A stretch of DNA of 64,000 nt from Dehalococcoidales bacterium. Lineage in GTDB: Bacteria; Chloroflexota; Dehalococcoidia; Dehalococcoidales; UBA2162. Under the pieces are notes generated by a model. That model did no database searches and was not told the origin of the DNA. It saw only the letters and a list, made by a program, of their open reading frames with translations. The stretch covers positions 33,557 to 97,556 of the forward strand of contig JAFGCW010000028.1 in NCBI GenBank assembly GCA_016932435.1, given 5' to 3'. Numbering within the stretch: position 1 is the first letter of the stretch; each line of letters begins with the position of its first letter. Below are positions 8,991 to 18,872 of this stretch, one piece after another. The position numbers and the translations under genes were made by a program.

Positions 8991-10232
8991 ATGAAACCCA
9001 GATTTTCAGTCAAGCAACTCCGCACGTTCCAGTCCTTTAAAAATCCCGTTTATACTCTTTTCTATTGCGGCACGGCCAGCCAGTGGGCGTCAGGCAGTAT
9101 GCAGGGAGTGGTACGTATCCTGCTTATCTACCGCCTTACCGGTTCGGGATCCATTCTTGGTTTGATGGCACTCGTCCAGGCGTTACCAATGTTTTTTCTT
9201 TCCCTCTTCGGTGGTGTAATAGCAGACAGATTTCATAAAAAATGGGTTATTACATTCGGTCAGGTGATCCAGGCATTATCGGTTTTTGTAGTGACTTTCA
9301 CCTTGCACACAGGCTATTTGAGTGCGGAGAATACAGGTTCCTGGTGGATTCTCATAGTAACTGCTGCGGTCCAGGGAACTATAGCAGGTCTTATTCAGCC
9401 TTCCAGTCAGGCAATAATTCGAGATATTGTAGACGAGGAAGGTCTGATGAACGCCATATCACTGGCAAATATGGGTCAAAACACTTTCCAGTTAATAGGA
9501 CCGGCTATCGCAGGATTTCTTATTGAAGCGTTTGGATTTACCTGGACGTATTTTATCATTGCCTCGATTCAACTCCTCGGTAGTTTTTTCTTCTTCATTA
9601 TGCCTGTCATATCAAAAGTGAATGTCCACCTTACGAATCCATTGAAAGACATTCCCGAAGGCTTACGTTATGTTCGAAAAGAAAAGGTATTATTATGGAT
9701 ATTGATTGTTGCTGCGGCCGGTAGTTTCCTCGCAATGCCGATAGCTCAGCTTATGCCGATATTTACAGAGGATATTCTAAACGTCGGCGCCGACGGTTTA
9801 GGGATTTTACTAAGTATTGCAGGTTTAGGTTCCATCGTAGGCTCGTTAATTTTCGCATCGATTAGAAGCAAAAAGCGGGGCGCAATATTTTTGCTCAGTG
9901 GCGTACTGGTCAGTATTATCCTGATAGCATTTTCATTCTCAGAGAACTGGTATATCTCACTGGGCATCATAGTACTTTTTGGTCTTGCCAGGACCGGCAA
10001 GACCACTCTTGAGCCTGTACTCCTTCAAACATATACGACCTCAGAATATAGAGGTCGAGTAATGAGCCTTCTCATTATGCAGATGAGTTTCTTCAACTTT
10101 GGGACTTTTCTTGCAGGGGTCTTCTCAGACTTGGTAGGAATCCAGTGGACAATAACCGGTATGGCTTCGGTGTTCCTTCTAATTTCAATCTTAATATGGT
10201 ATAAGGTCCCGGTTCTACGGAAACTTCCTTAA
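8991..10232 (+). CDS. MFS transporter, tandem paralogue of the upstream gene
   Basis: A 413-residue 12-TM exporter of the same DHA3/EntS-like group as the gene at 7466. Shared landmarks are GGVIADRFHKK after helix 2, the IVDEEGLMNAISL segment (IVDRERLMNAVSL in the first copy) and the LMPIF helix in the second half. Divergence between the copies is large, so the duplication is old and the substrates may differ. An AGGA about 12 nt before ATG is a weak ribosome site. Confidence 0.9.
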   Translation: MKPRFSVKQLRTFQSFKNPVYTLFYCGTASQWASGSMQGVVRILLIYRLTGSGSILGLMALVQALPMFFLSLFGGVIADRFHKKWVITFGQVIQALSVFVVTFTLHTGYLSAENTGSWWILIVTAAVQGTIAGLIQPSSQAIIRDIVDEEGLMNAISLANMGQNTFQLIGPAIAGFLIEAFGFTWTYFIIASIQLLGSFFFFIMPVISKVNVHLTNPLKDIPEGLRYVRKEKVLLWILIVAAAGSFLAMPIAQLMPIFTEDILNVGADGLGILLSIAGLGSIVGSLIFASIRSKKRGAIFLLSGVLVSIILIAFSFSENWYISLGIIVLFGLARTGKTTLEPVLLQTYTTSEYRGRVMSLLIMQMSFFNFGTFLAGVFSDLVGIQWTITGMASVFLLISILIWYKVPVLRKLP

Positions 10233-10386
10233 TAGAGAGGTTACCCCTTCCTGAATCTATACCGTATTTAAGTGATTGCTGACGGCAATAAAACTGATAA
10301 ATAACATTTTCATTGTTTTTAAAGTGTAACTTCTGCAATAATATATCACACGCGATATTATATCAATACCTTAATCCCCATATTTA

Positions 10387-10630
10387 CCCTTTTCCCCGAT
10401 TACGAGTTCACTCCCTTTCCCTGACAGGGACAGAGGGTGACTCGAAAATATCATTATTTCCTTTACTAACTCAGTCCCCTAAACCTAATCCAACGCAGTG
10501 GAGTGGTAATCCTCTTCACTAAATAAACCTGTACTTCAGAAAATATTCTCAGAAATAGACTGTGGTATTTTAGAACCACCTCCTTGCCTTTTTAAGGAGA
10601 GGAGGTGAGTTCGTAACTGGAGGAGAGGAT
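10387..10630. repeat. Hairpin-ended MITE-like repeat, copy B
   Basis: Fills most of the 464-bp gap between the MFS and flavoprotein genes. The left end CCCTTTTCCCCGATTACGAG leads to a hairpin (CACCCTCTG-type arms as CTCCCTTTCCCTGACAGGGA) and GTGACTCGAAAAT. The right end has GGTATTTTAGAACCACC, a hairpin (CTCCTTGCC / AAGGAGAGGAG) and GAGTTCGTAACTGGAGGAGAGG. Its left half matches the reverse complement of the right half of copy D (43671-43735) closely, showing that the element occurs in both orientations. Nothing else was found in the gap. Confidence 0.65.
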
Positions 10631-10696
10631 AAAAAAAGTAAAATAAAGAAATCTCAGGTTTAGCGAAACTAGCACCAAATCTCTTAAGGATTCTTA

Positions 10697-12112
10697 TCAA
10701 TAATCAAAAATCACTTCAGCCGCTGCATTTTTACCGGCGATTCTCCCGAAGACAAGGCACTCGGTAACCGCGCAGCTGCCGAGACGGCACGCTCCGTGGA
10801 TGCCGCCGGTTACTTCTCCTGCTGCATACAACCGGGGAATCGGCTTCTGGTTGATATCGATAACACGGGCGTTCTCGTCAATCTGTACACCACCCATGGT
10901 ATGATGCACCTTCGGCCAGTTGCGAATAGCTAAAAAAGGAGGATTAGAAATCAGTGATGCATCCGGTACTATCTGTTTCCCGAATTCAACGTCAACTTTA
11001 TCCTTAACGAATCTATTGTATCGTTCAACCGTAATCACCAGTTCATCGGGAGGTATCCCGTAATGTACAGCCAGTTCTCCAAGGCTGGTAAATGACCTGA
11101 CTATACCTTTTTCAAGACAGGAAGTTATATCCCAGCCGGTTGTCGCTACGGCTTTCATATCAGTGATACCGATACAGGGACGACCGGCAGCAAGAATAGC
11201 ATCCGAAACGGTCTTCCTGTCCGCAAGCTCGTTAACTACTCTTTTCCCTGAATCCGGATCGATAACCAGACCGTACGGAAACACGATGTAATCCGAGAAA
11301 CGGGCGCCGATCCCATAACCCTTCTCATCCGGAGTTCCCCAGGGCCCCAGCTGAATATGTGAAAGCTGGACCGGCATAGCCCGTATTTTCAGGGCTTCCT
11401 TGAGTGCTTCTGCAGTGGCGAAGGGTTTATTGGTCGTATCGATATCCCGGGTCAGTCGTGGATCCTGTGTAACACGAAATTTTACATCACTGCTAAATCC
11501 TCCCGTGGCAAGCACAATTCCCCGTTTGATACCGATACATTTCTCTGTCCCGCTGCCATGTTGATTATATTTATATCCATCTTCAACTAGAACACCGGTT
11601 ATCTCACCTTGTACATCCTTGATGAATGCTTTGAAAAAGACGCCTGTCCTGACTGTTACTCCCAATTCCTTCAGTTTATTTAACTGCTGCCTGATAATAG
11701 TTTTTCCCGATACGCCAACCGGAGTTAAGCAACGGGGAACCGAGTGCCCTCCGAATATGTCCAGTCTATCCATGTATTCAACGCCAAGATAATCAATCGT
11801 CCACTGGAGTACCTCATTCGATCTTTCCGTGACCTGTCGAACCAGGTCCGGATAGTTTATTCCAAGGCCGGCTTTAAGCATGTCATCATACATCAGTCCG
11901 GGAGTATCCGATATACCGCGTTTCCTCTGCATCACGGTACCAGCCGCCGCAATACCGCCGTCACTGATAATAGAATTTCCCCCGGCAGCTTTCATTTTTT
12001 CCAGTACGACTACGGATGATCCGGCATTCACCGCTTCTATGGCGGCAGCAAGCCCGGCGAATCCACTGCCGATTATTAGTACGTCCGTCTTTTCATCCCA
12101 TTTTTCTATCAT
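10697..12112 (-). CDS. FAD-dependent fumarate reductase/urocanate reductase-like flavoprotein
   Basis: A 471-residue FAD_binding_2 flavoenzyme. The Rossmann motif IIGSGFAGLAAA lies near residues 13-24, the GGNS segment near 44-47, and a C-terminal FAD region holds LYAAGEVTGG and SCAVTECLVFG. The middle contains HSVPRCLTP, as in soluble fumarate reductases of the flavocytochrome c group. Heme and Tat domains are missing, so it is a cytoplasmic flavin subunit that may reduce an unsaturated acid or steroid-like ketone. The start has an almost full anti-Shine-Dalgarno match, GGAGGTGAT, about 5 nt upstream. Divergent from the TatD gene. Confidence 0.88.
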   Translation of the reverse strand: MIEKWDEKTDVLIIGSGFAGLAAAIEAVNAGSSVVVLEKMKAAGGNSIISDGGIAAAGTVMQRKRGISDTPGLMYDDMLKAGLGINYPDLVRQVTERSNEVLQWTIDYLGVEYMDRLDIFGGHSVPRCLTPVGVSGKTIIRQQLNKLKELGVTVRTGVFFKAFIKDVQGEITGVLVEDGYKYNQHGSGTEKCIGIKRGIVLATGGFSSDVKFRVTQDPRLTRDIDTTNKPFATAEALKEALKIRAMPVQLSHIQLGPWGTPDEKGYGIGARFSDYIVFPYGLVIDPDSGKRVVNELADRKTVSDAILAAGRPCIGITDMKAVATTGWDITSCLEKGIVRSFTSLGELAVHYGIPPDELVITVERYNRFVKDKVDVEFGKQIVPDASLISNPPFLAIRNWPKVHHTMGGVQIDENARVIDINQKPIPRLYAAGEVTGGIHGACRLGSCAVTECLVFGRIAGKNAAAEVIFDY

Positions 12113-12217
12113 CCCATCACCTCCCGGAATATATACATACTATTATAACCATGAATATATATACTTTACACAATGTAGCGTGTAATTCCCCTGCTCCTAT
12201 ATAATAACCACGAGAAT

Positions 12218-12991
12218 ATGAAACTTATAGATACGCATTGCCATCTCGACGAGATAGATAACCTCGATTCCGTACTTGACCAAGCCCGCGAAGCCGGTGT
12301 GATGGGAATCATAGCCGTTGGTATCAATTATGAGACGAACCTGAAAGTCCTGGAACTGGCGGAGAAGTACAACGGTATGGTGTATCCCGCCCTCGGCCTG
12401 CACCCGCAGGAACTGCCGGAAATGGATAACGCCGAATTTGAAAGGACACTCGGACAGATCGAGAAAAATATCGAAAAAGCGGTCGCTGTCGGTGAGATAG
12501 GACTGGATTATCACAAGAGGATCAGGGCACAGGCATCCAAAGAACGGCAGCAGTTAGTTTTATGGGATATCATTACACTGGCGAAAAAGTACAAAAAACC
12601 TGTCTCCCTCCACAGTCGGTACGCCTGGAAGGACGCACTAACGATAGCGACCGAAGTCGGTATCCAGGACGCTGTATTCCACTGGTATACCGGGCCTTCC
12701 AGCGTGCTGCGCGACCTGCTGGCACAGGGCTATTATGTGTCGGCAACTCCGGCAACAGAGTATCATTCCGAGCACCGCCGGGCGGTGAGAGAAGCGCCTC
12801 TCGACAGGCTGTTTCTGGAAACCGATTCTCCGGTATCCTACGGCAGGGAAGACAGGTACACCGCCGCACCCAGGGATGTGGTGAGATCGCTCAATGCCGC
12901 GTCCGAGATAACAGGCATGGATAGAGAATCACTGGCAGAACAGACCACCCAGAACGCCTTACGTTTTTTCCGGCTGCCGGTTACCCTGTAA
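12218..12991 (+). CDS. TatD family metal-dependent deoxyribonuclease
   Basis: A 257-residue TIM-barrel hydrolase. Metal ligands are visible: DTHCHLD at residues 5-11, Glu in VGEIGLDYH, His in SLHSRYA, His in FHWYTG, and Asp in LETDSP. These are the standard TatD positions. Family members are 3'-5' exonucleases in DNA repair and turnover. The usual TatD length is about 260, so it is complete. The ribosome site is weak (GAGAA). Confidence 0.92.
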   Translation: MKLIDTHCHLDEIDNLDSVLDQAREAGVMGIIAVGINYETNLKVLELAEKYNGMVYPALGLHPQELPEMDNAEFERTLGQIEKNIEKAVAVGEIGLDYHKRIRAQASKERQQLVLWDIITLAKKYKKPVSLHSRYAWKDALTIATEVGIQDAVFHWYTGPSSVLRDLLAQGYYVSATPATEYHSEHRRAVREAPLDRLFLETDSPVSYGREDRYTAAPRDVVRSLNAASEITGMDRESLAEQTTQNALRFFRLPVTL

Positions 12992-13022
12992 TATCATATA
13001 AACTCTCTTCAAAGGTTCATTA

Positions 13023-13110
13023 CTAGGCAATCATCCTGAATCCCCGATAAAGCCGGGATTAAGTATCCCGCTTTATATTCAGCGAGATTCTTCGTTTTGA
13101 CAAAATGACA
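13023..13110. repeat. REP-like dispersed repeat
   Basis: Contains CATCCTGAATCCCCG, the stem CCGGGATT..AATCCCGG-like arms and AGCGAGATTCTTCG, phrases also present in the composite repeat at 16683-16908. With copy C of the MITE-like element it fills the 556-bp gap 12992-13547. Confidence 0.45.
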
Positions 13111-13125
13111 TTTATATCTCTTGTT

Positions 13126-13359
13126 CCTCTCCCTCTGTTACGAGTTATCTCCCTCTCCAAACGGAAAGGGAGATACTCGAAAATGGCATCGTCTTCATAA
13201 CTGACTCAGTCATTTTTCTCCATACTGTCACTTTGAGCGGAAATCCTCTTCAAGAATTATTCCTGCACTTGAGAATACTAGTCAAGTGAAGAATAATGGT
13301 ATTTTCGAAAGACCCTTCTCTTTTTCAAGGAGAAGGGTCTATTCGTAATAGGGATGAGG
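13126..13359. repeat. Hairpin-ended MITE-like repeat, copy C
   Basis: Closest relative of copy A. Left end CCTCTCCCTCTGTTACGAG, hairpin CTCCCTCTCC / GGAAAGGGAG, then TACTCGAAAAT. Right end GGTATTTTCGAAAG, hairpin CCCTTCTCTTT / AAGGAGAAGGG, then CTATTCGTAATAGGGATGAGG. The interior (13200-13290) is not conserved with the other copies. Confidence 0.7.
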
Positions 13360-13547
13360 TAAAAAAATAGAGTATAAATTTATCGAGATTGCTATTCGTT
13401 ATATGCGGATCTAAGGGACATTGACAACGAAACCTAATAACAGTTAATCATATTGACACCAGCCCGAAACCCATGTTAGGATTTTTACCCTTTTTCTAAT
13501 GATATTTACCGGACAGAAAGAGGAGATAACAGCAAGGAGAAAATAAG

Positions 13548-14041
13548 GTGACTAACCCGGACATGATCCCAAGACCGCCGATTCGCGCCACCTCAATTCT
13601 TCTGGATGAAGGAAGAATATGCCTGGTGAAGCAGGAGGTGACTAAAAAAAAAGACACTGGTCTCTTCCCGGAGGTAAACTCGAGCTTAGAGAAAAGCTTT
13701 CTGAATGTATATCCCGCGAGTTTAAAGAGGAAACGGGGCTGGATGTTCAGGTTCGAGAGTTGCTGTATGTTACCGATAGAATAACATCGAAACCCGATAC
13801 ACACGTCGTTCACATGTCGTTTCTGGTTGAAAAGTCGGGAAGCCGGGAATTACCGGCGGAATGGACGCATATTGATCCGTTTCCATCAGCTTCTTCAGAC
13901 AGGATACGAGAAATCAGGATGGTGAATATCGATGACCTTGAACAGTACGGTTTTTCTCCCGTATTTTACGGACTGGTTAAAGACGGTTTCCCGGGTGGTG
14001 GTAGTTATCAAGACGATTATTTCACTTTTTACCAGGAATAA
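13548..14041 (+). pseudogene. NUDIX hydrolase, frameshifted at an A9 run
   Basis: Translation starts at GTG 13548 with AAGGAG 8 nt upstream and gives RPPIRATSILLDEG...LVKQEVTK. It then meets nine A residues (13644-13652). A -1 shift there restores HWSLPGGKLE and a full Nudix box (G-x5-E-x7-REFKEETGL), and the frame runs to 14041. The repaired protein is about 164 residues, normal for a NUDIX hydrolase. In the zero frame the product ends at 13784 without a catalytic box. Possible causes are a homopolymer error, true decay, or slippage during expression. Confidence 0.85.
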
Positions 14042-14164
14042 TGGATAAATCTGTGGAGGTCCGGCTAGTTATCTGATACTGAAGTCAAAGGCAATTGCGA
14101 ACGATATACGTCCTTGTCAACATCCCGATATTTGTACAGAACGGAATTGACAGTAAAATTACTG

Positions 14165-15068
14165 TTATATACCCAGGATTTTATTGACCCTTTCGTCGGC
14201 CCATTGTCTTTGCCGTTCATACCCCGGATGAGGTTTGAATTGCCTTCGGTGAATGTCGGGATTTTCACCCAGGATTTCCATTTCCTCTATAGTACCGTTA
14301 CCGTACCCCTTTCGGGCAAGATAGTAGAGGTATCCTATATCCTCCGGAGGGAATCCCATGAGATCGGTAGTGAAGGAATCCGTGGCTACGGCATCACAGC
14401 CGGCTACCGCGATTTTCCAGTCGAACGCTTCACCAAATATCGGACCGTCCCCTTCCATAGCCGTGAATCCGTCGATAATACTTAAATCCGGACGGTTCTT
14501 CGCAGCCATCAGAAAAAGGTCGAGGTTAGCTGCCACAGGTCCCTGGTGGATTCTCACTTTATCTTCATACCGGACAGGGCCGCCCATCACTATATTCTTG
14601 ATGGAGTTGGTTGTAATAACTATGTCGTGTGTCTTGGGAGGGCCGATCGATATAAGATAGTCGCTCGTTAACATCCGCTTCGAATAGCGTATATCCATCT
14701 GCTGGAGTCTTGAATCATACAGGTGAAAAACCTGCCAGTCGTCGTCCACCAGGTCTACCATATCCACGTCATAATCTTTAAGCAGGTCCATATACCCGAA
14801 GTTTTCATAAGCCTGCCGGGCTTGGTACCTGTAATGAGAACTCCACGATGGTTACTTTCCCGTCGTATCGTTTTCGGATAAAGTCGAGCAGGATTTTTAC
14901 TCCGTCGACATGAGTCGATGCTGCCTGGATTCTGGTGTTTACAAAATTCACCTTAATGAGGATATCGGACTTGCCCGTAAGGTCAATATCGCCTTCGATA
15001 AGTTTCAGAGCGCTTTCGATATTCCGGGACCTGTCATTACCTGATGTAAGCGCTATTTTTGTTTTCAT
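14165..15068 (-). pseudogene. DUF362 domain protein, frameshifted
   Basis: The N-terminal part (15068 down to 14805) begins MKTKIALTSGNDRSRN and continues to VTIVEFSLQ before leaving frame and stopping at 14805. The remaining 210 residues (RQAYENFGYMDLLKDYDVD to VNKILGI) are in another frame down to 14165. Together they form one DUF362 protein of about 300 residues, including SIGPPKTHD and the GDGPIFGE segment. The shift lies between about 14808 and 14835. DUF362 proteins are uncharacterised, sometimes fused to ferredoxins. Either half alone is unlikely to fold. Confidence 0.8.
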
Positions 15069-15175
15069 TTATTCTCTTTCGGAAGAACATTCATTGAAAT
15101 CAGGTTAACAGAAAGTCGTGATAATTTACAAAACTCAGGGATACAGGCCTGTTTGCTTTCAGGTTCGCTTTATCC

Positions 15176-16543
15176 TCATGCCTGTCGTTCATGCAGACGA
15201 TCACCGAATCGCAGCCACCCGATTGAGTCATCCGGTTTTCGGATTACGTCACACATTAATCCTTTAGCAGGGCCATCCACTATCAAAAGACGATCCTTCT
15301 CGCATAGAGCAAGTATCGATGGTGGTGATGAAGGAGCCGGTGGAGTATCTTTCGTTGGGAAGCCCATCTTGATTTTCTGCAAGCCCACAAGTTTCCCGGC
15401 CAGCATACCCAGATCAATATCTGCGTATGGCCGGGTATAATGACCTGTAAAGGAAGCCAGTTCTTCCTCTGATGACTCAATGGGCTTGGGATCAGGTATT
15501 TCAAGTTCCAGATACTCTTTTAACGCCCATCGACTCGTCTCCTGGGCGACGAGTCCTCCAATACCGGCATTGGTGAGAACAACCAGTGCAAAGTTCCGTT
15601 CAGGCACAATCTGAAGTATGGAGATCTGCCCGAGTGTACCTCCACCGTGTGAAAAGACACGAACTCCCTTTATATCCCTGATCATCCAGGTTATGCCTAC
15701 CTCTACCTCTCTCCATATCTTTACCTGCGGGGACTTCATTAATTCCATCGACTCCGATGAAAGCAGCCTCGTATCATCCTCTATTCTACCGTCTCCAAGC
15801 TGAAAACGCGCATAACGTAACAGGTCTTGCACATGGCAGATTATTCCCCCGACCGAATATAATGAAGGAGGTAAATACCAGGGACGCAGGACCGTTGCGC
15901 CTTCCGGTGTCGCATCATGACCTGCCGCAAAACGGCGTGTCATGACGTCACCAGGCTTGAGGTAAGAATCTTTTAAACCGAGTGGATCAAGCACAAGTTC
16001 CTTTATTGCCGTTGTGTAGTTTTTCCCGGTCACCAGCTCGATGATATAGCCGGCAACCGAAAAACCGGAATTACAGTAGGAGAACACCGTTCCGAGCGGT
16101 GCAAGCTGCTTCAGTTCTGCCATGTTTGTTACGTACCTGGCGAGTGCATCATCCCCTGAACCGGTATCGTCAAAGACGTCACCTTCCCATCCGGCAGTAT
16201 GTGTGAGGAGATGACGAACAGTAGCTTCAGAAGAAGCCGTTTCATCCAACACTTTAAAATCCGGGATATAGGTTCGTACTTTTGCATCCAGGTCCAGCTT
16301 CCCCATTTCAACAAGTCGCATGATGGCAGTACCGGTAAAAGTTTTTGTGATTGAACCTATCTGAAATAGCGTTTCGTCGGTAACAGGCAATGGATGCTCT
16401 ATATTGGTTACGCCGTAACCGGCTGTGATTGACTGGTCGTTATGGTATATACCGACGGCAACACCGGGAAGGCCGGTCTTTTTCATCATTTCATTCACAA
16501 TCTCATCCAGCAGTTCCCGGTTATTATCATGATTAGCGTTCAT
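15176..16543 (-). CDS. Serine hydrolase, class C beta-lactamase/esterase family
   Basis: A 455-residue protein. The beta-lactamase domain covers about residues 10-345: S64-x-x-K67 (GSITKTF), Y-C-N near 162 in place of the YxN motif, and HGG (FSHGGGTLG) near 300. A C-terminal extension of about 90 residues resembles the DUF3471 tail of such esterases. No signal peptide is present, so it probably acts inside the cell on an ester, amide or D-peptide rather than as a resistance enzyme (inference). GGAGGG lies 7 nt before ATG. A second, more distant family member is at 25607. Confidence 0.87.
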   Translation of the reverse strand: MNANHDNNRELLDEIVNEMMKKTGLPGVAVGIYHNDQSITAGYGVTNIEHPLPVTDETLFQIGSITKTFTGTAIMRLVEMGKLDLDAKVRTYIPDFKVLDETASSEATVRHLLTHTAGWEGDVFDDTGSGDDALARYVTNMAELKQLAPLGTVFSYCNSGFSVAGYIIELVTGKNYTTAIKELVLDPLGLKDSYLKPGDVMTRRFAAGHDATPEGATVLRPWYLPPSLYSVGGIICHVQDLLRYARFQLGDGRIEDDTRLLSSESMELMKSPQVKIWREVEVGITWMIRDIKGVRVFSHGGGTLGQISILQIVPERNFALVVLTNAGIGGLVAQETSRWALKEYLELEIPDPKPIESSEEELASFTGHYTRPYADIDLGMLAGKLVGLQKIKMGFPTKDTPPAPSSPPSILALCEKDRLLIVDGPAKGLMCDVIRKPDDSIGWLRFGDRLHERQA

Positions 16544-16682
16544 CTTTTACCCTCCATGAACTTTATTACATACCAGCTGATACAGTCGGAAACAGGAGCG
16601 GAATGATATATCATACCATATCACTCGTATGTGAAAATGGCACGGGACGTAAATTATTTATTTTGAGTCAATCGGTTTTCGT

Positions 16683-16908
16683 GGTGAAAGCCTGCTGGAT
16701 TCCCGCCTTCGCGGGAATGACGATACAAGAATCTGGCCAATTGATGTCATTGCGAGATTCGCCGTCAATCCGCCTAAGGCGGAAACTGTGGCAATCTCGA
16801 TAAATCGATTACTTGTCATCCTGTATTTCCGGTATAGTCGGGACGAAGGATTTACTTTCTTAATAAAACGAGATTCTTCGGTCGGTTTACTCCCTCAGAA
16901 TGACACAG
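16683..16908. repeat. Composite REP-like repeat
   Basis: Contains GGATTCCCGCCTTCGCGGGA (hairpin), then GTCATTGCGAGATTCG, the palindromic core TCCGCCTAAGGCGGA, GGCAATCTCGATAAATCGA, and ACGAGATTCTTCGG..CAGAATGACA. Similar phrases recur at 31208, 43420 and 63420. It accounts for the gene-free 16544-16986. Confidence 0.65.
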
Positions 16909-16986
16909 CACTCCATTTGCAGAGTAATGACAGATCAAACACAGGTACATAAACAGAAAATACGGAATGAAAATCCGGTTCGCTGG

Positions 16987-18336
16987 CTACTTCCCGATAG
17001 ATTCACCATTAGAAGCAATTACATCCCTGTACCAGTACGCCGAATCCTTGAGAGTGCGTTTCCCGGTTCCGTAATCGACATATATCAGACCGAACCGCTG
17101 CTTGTAGCCTTCCGCCCACTCGAAGTTATCCATAATCGACCAGTACATGTACCCTTTGACCGGAATACCGTCGTCTATCGCTCTGCTTAATTCACCCAGG
17201 TAACCGGTAAGGTAATCAATTCTCTGCGGATCATGGACCTTGCCATCGTGATGAATCCAGTCCATATTCGCCATACCGTTCTCGGTAACTACCAGGGGTA
17301 GTTTATAGCGTTCGTAGAGGAATTTGGGACCCCAGTACAGCGCTTTAGGCGTGATCCGCCAGTCCATCGTGGTCAATGCCGGACCGTCAGCACCGAGGAC
17401 TGGTTCAGGTTGGTTAGAGCTGATAACGTCGCCGCGGTAAATATTGAAACCATAGAAATCAAGCGGCTGGCAGATAATCTTCATATCATCAGCTCCAATA
17501 TAGGGTAATTCATCTCTGAAGAGGGCAAAGCCATCTTCGGGATAACGACCCAGGACCATCGGATCGGCAAACCATGTGTTGCTGTTGCAGTTCATTTCCG
17601 TGATGGAAAACATCCTGCTTCTTGCTGTTTCTACCTCGTGCGGTTTATCGGTTACCGGTATCTTGGTGATCCCAACGGGAGCGGCGCCGATCATCGGTGT
17701 GCTTTTCGCCCGGGCGCGTATCACCTGGGCAGCCTTGCCGTGTGCCAGCAGCGAGTTATGAGCGGCGGTCAGCACGTCACGGAATCCTAACTGCAGACCG
17801 GGCGCGTGTCTTCCGACCCGGTGACCGGCATCGATGAACACCTGGGGTTCGTTCAATGTCATCCAGTGAGAAACACGGTCGGATATTTTATCTACGATTA
17901 CCTGTGTATATTCTGCAAACCAGTCGGAACTGTCCTTGTTCAGCCAGCCGCCCCTCAGATACAGGCTGTAAGGATAATCCCAGTGAAACAGGGTCACCCA
18001 CGGCTGGACGCCATTCTCAAGCAGGACATCGACCAGCCGGTCATAGAAATCAAGTCCCTTTTCATTAACCTTCCCGGTGCCATCAGGAATAACCCGGGGC
18101 CAGCAAATGGAAAGTCGGTATGCCTTCAACCCGATTTCACCCATGAGTTTTGCGTCTTCTTCATAGCGGTGATAATGGTCGCAGGAAATGTCGCCTGTGT
18201 TTCCTTCCCAGATCTTCCCCGGCTGTTTGCACAACATGTCCCAGACGGACAGCCCCTTGCCGTCATCATAGGCGCCGCCTTCGACCTGGTAGCTTGCCGC
18301 CGCGGCACCCCACACGAAATCTTTTGGAAAAGCCAT
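16987..18336 (-). CDS. GH1 beta-glucosidase
   Basis: A 449-residue glycoside hydrolase family 1 enzyme of normal length. The N-terminal signature is FVWGAAAASYQVEGG, the acid/base Glu is in TLNEPQVF (about residue 163), and the nucleophile Glu is in VTENGMAN (about 352). The family removes terminal glucosyl or related residues from beta-glucosides, in the cytoplasm because no signal peptide is present. GGAGGA lies 6 nt before ATG and overlaps the end of the upstream GNAT gene, so the two are co-transcribed. A sugar enzyme is notable in an otherwise respiratory-looking region. Confidence 0.95.
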   Translation of the reverse strand: MAFPKDFVWGAAAASYQVEGGAYDDGKGLSVWDMLCKQPGKIWEGNTGDISCDHYHRYEEDAKLMGEIGLKAYRLSICWPRVIPDGTGKVNEKGLDFYDRLVDVLLENGVQPWVTLFHWDYPYSLYLRGGWLNKDSSDWFAEYTQVIVDKISDRVSHWMTLNEPQVFIDAGHRVGRHAPGLQLGFRDVLTAAHNSLLAHGKAAQVIRARAKSTPMIGAAPVGITKIPVTDKPHEVETARSRMFSITEMNCNSNTWFADPMVLGRYPEDGFALFRDELPYIGADDMKIICQPLDFYGFNIYRGDVISSNQPEPVLGADGPALTTMDWRITPKALYWGPKFLYERYKLPLVVTENGMANMDWIHHDGKVHDPQRIDYLTGYLGELSRAIDDGIPVKGYMYWSIMDNFEWAEGYKQRFGLIYVDYGTGKRTLKDSAYWYRDVIASNGESIGK

Positions 18337-18338
18337 CG

Positions 18339-18821
18339 TTATCCTCCTGTACCAGATAATGATTTACTCATCATATAGAACTTAAGTTGTTCATCGCCGG
18401 CGGGAATATCCACTTCTTCCTCAAACACGAATCCTACCGATTCCCAGAATTCCCTGGCGATGACCGATGCTCCAAGGCCAAGACGCGATAATCCGGTCGT
18501 TAATGCCTTTTTCTCCAGTTCCCGGTATATTCGCCTGCCAATACCGCTTTTCTGGTATATCGGATCGATATATACCCGCCTTATTCCGTCCTCCAGAAGT
18601 GTACCCGTTCCCACTATTCGACCGGCGTTTTCAGCTATCACGCAATAGCCGTTTTCAGCGTCATTAAGGATATTTTCTCGACAGTGGAATTCTTTATACA
18701 AAGCGAGAGCACCTGCCGGGTAGACGTCCCTGTAAGAGATGTCTACCACATCATGAATAAGCCTGACGACCGTATCCAGGTCTTCCCTGTTAAATTCTCT
18801 TATCTGTATATTCTGACTCAT
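18339..18821 (-). CDS. GNAT family N-acetyltransferase
   Basis: A 160-residue acetyltransferase. The acetyl-CoA pyrophosphate loop is QKSGIGRRIYRELEK (Q-x-x-G-x-G/A), preceded by VYIDPIYQ; the C-terminal beta-strand signature is ASVIAREFWESVGFVF. The family transfers acetyl groups from acetyl-CoA to amines. It ends 2 nt before the GH1 start codon. Substrate unknown. No Shine-Dalgarno is clear. Confidence 0.88.
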   Translation of the reverse strand: MSQNIQIREFNREDLDTVVRLIHDVVDISYRDVYPAGALALYKEFHCRENILNDAENGYCVIAENAGRIVGTGTLLEDGIRRVYIDPIYQKSGIGRRIYRELEKKALTTGLSRLGLGASVIAREFWESVGFVFEEEVDIPAGDEQLKFYMMSKSLSGTGG

Positions 18822-18872
18822 AATTATTGCCAGTATAAAGTGTTTTATCGAGATTTACCATACCGGCGAAAC

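Noticed and set aside
13644..13652. A9 run in the NUDIX gene as programmed frameshifting
   Set aside because: No strong downstream hairpin or upstream Shine-Dalgarno-like stimulator was seen, and NUDIX genes are not known for it; an error or decay is more likely.
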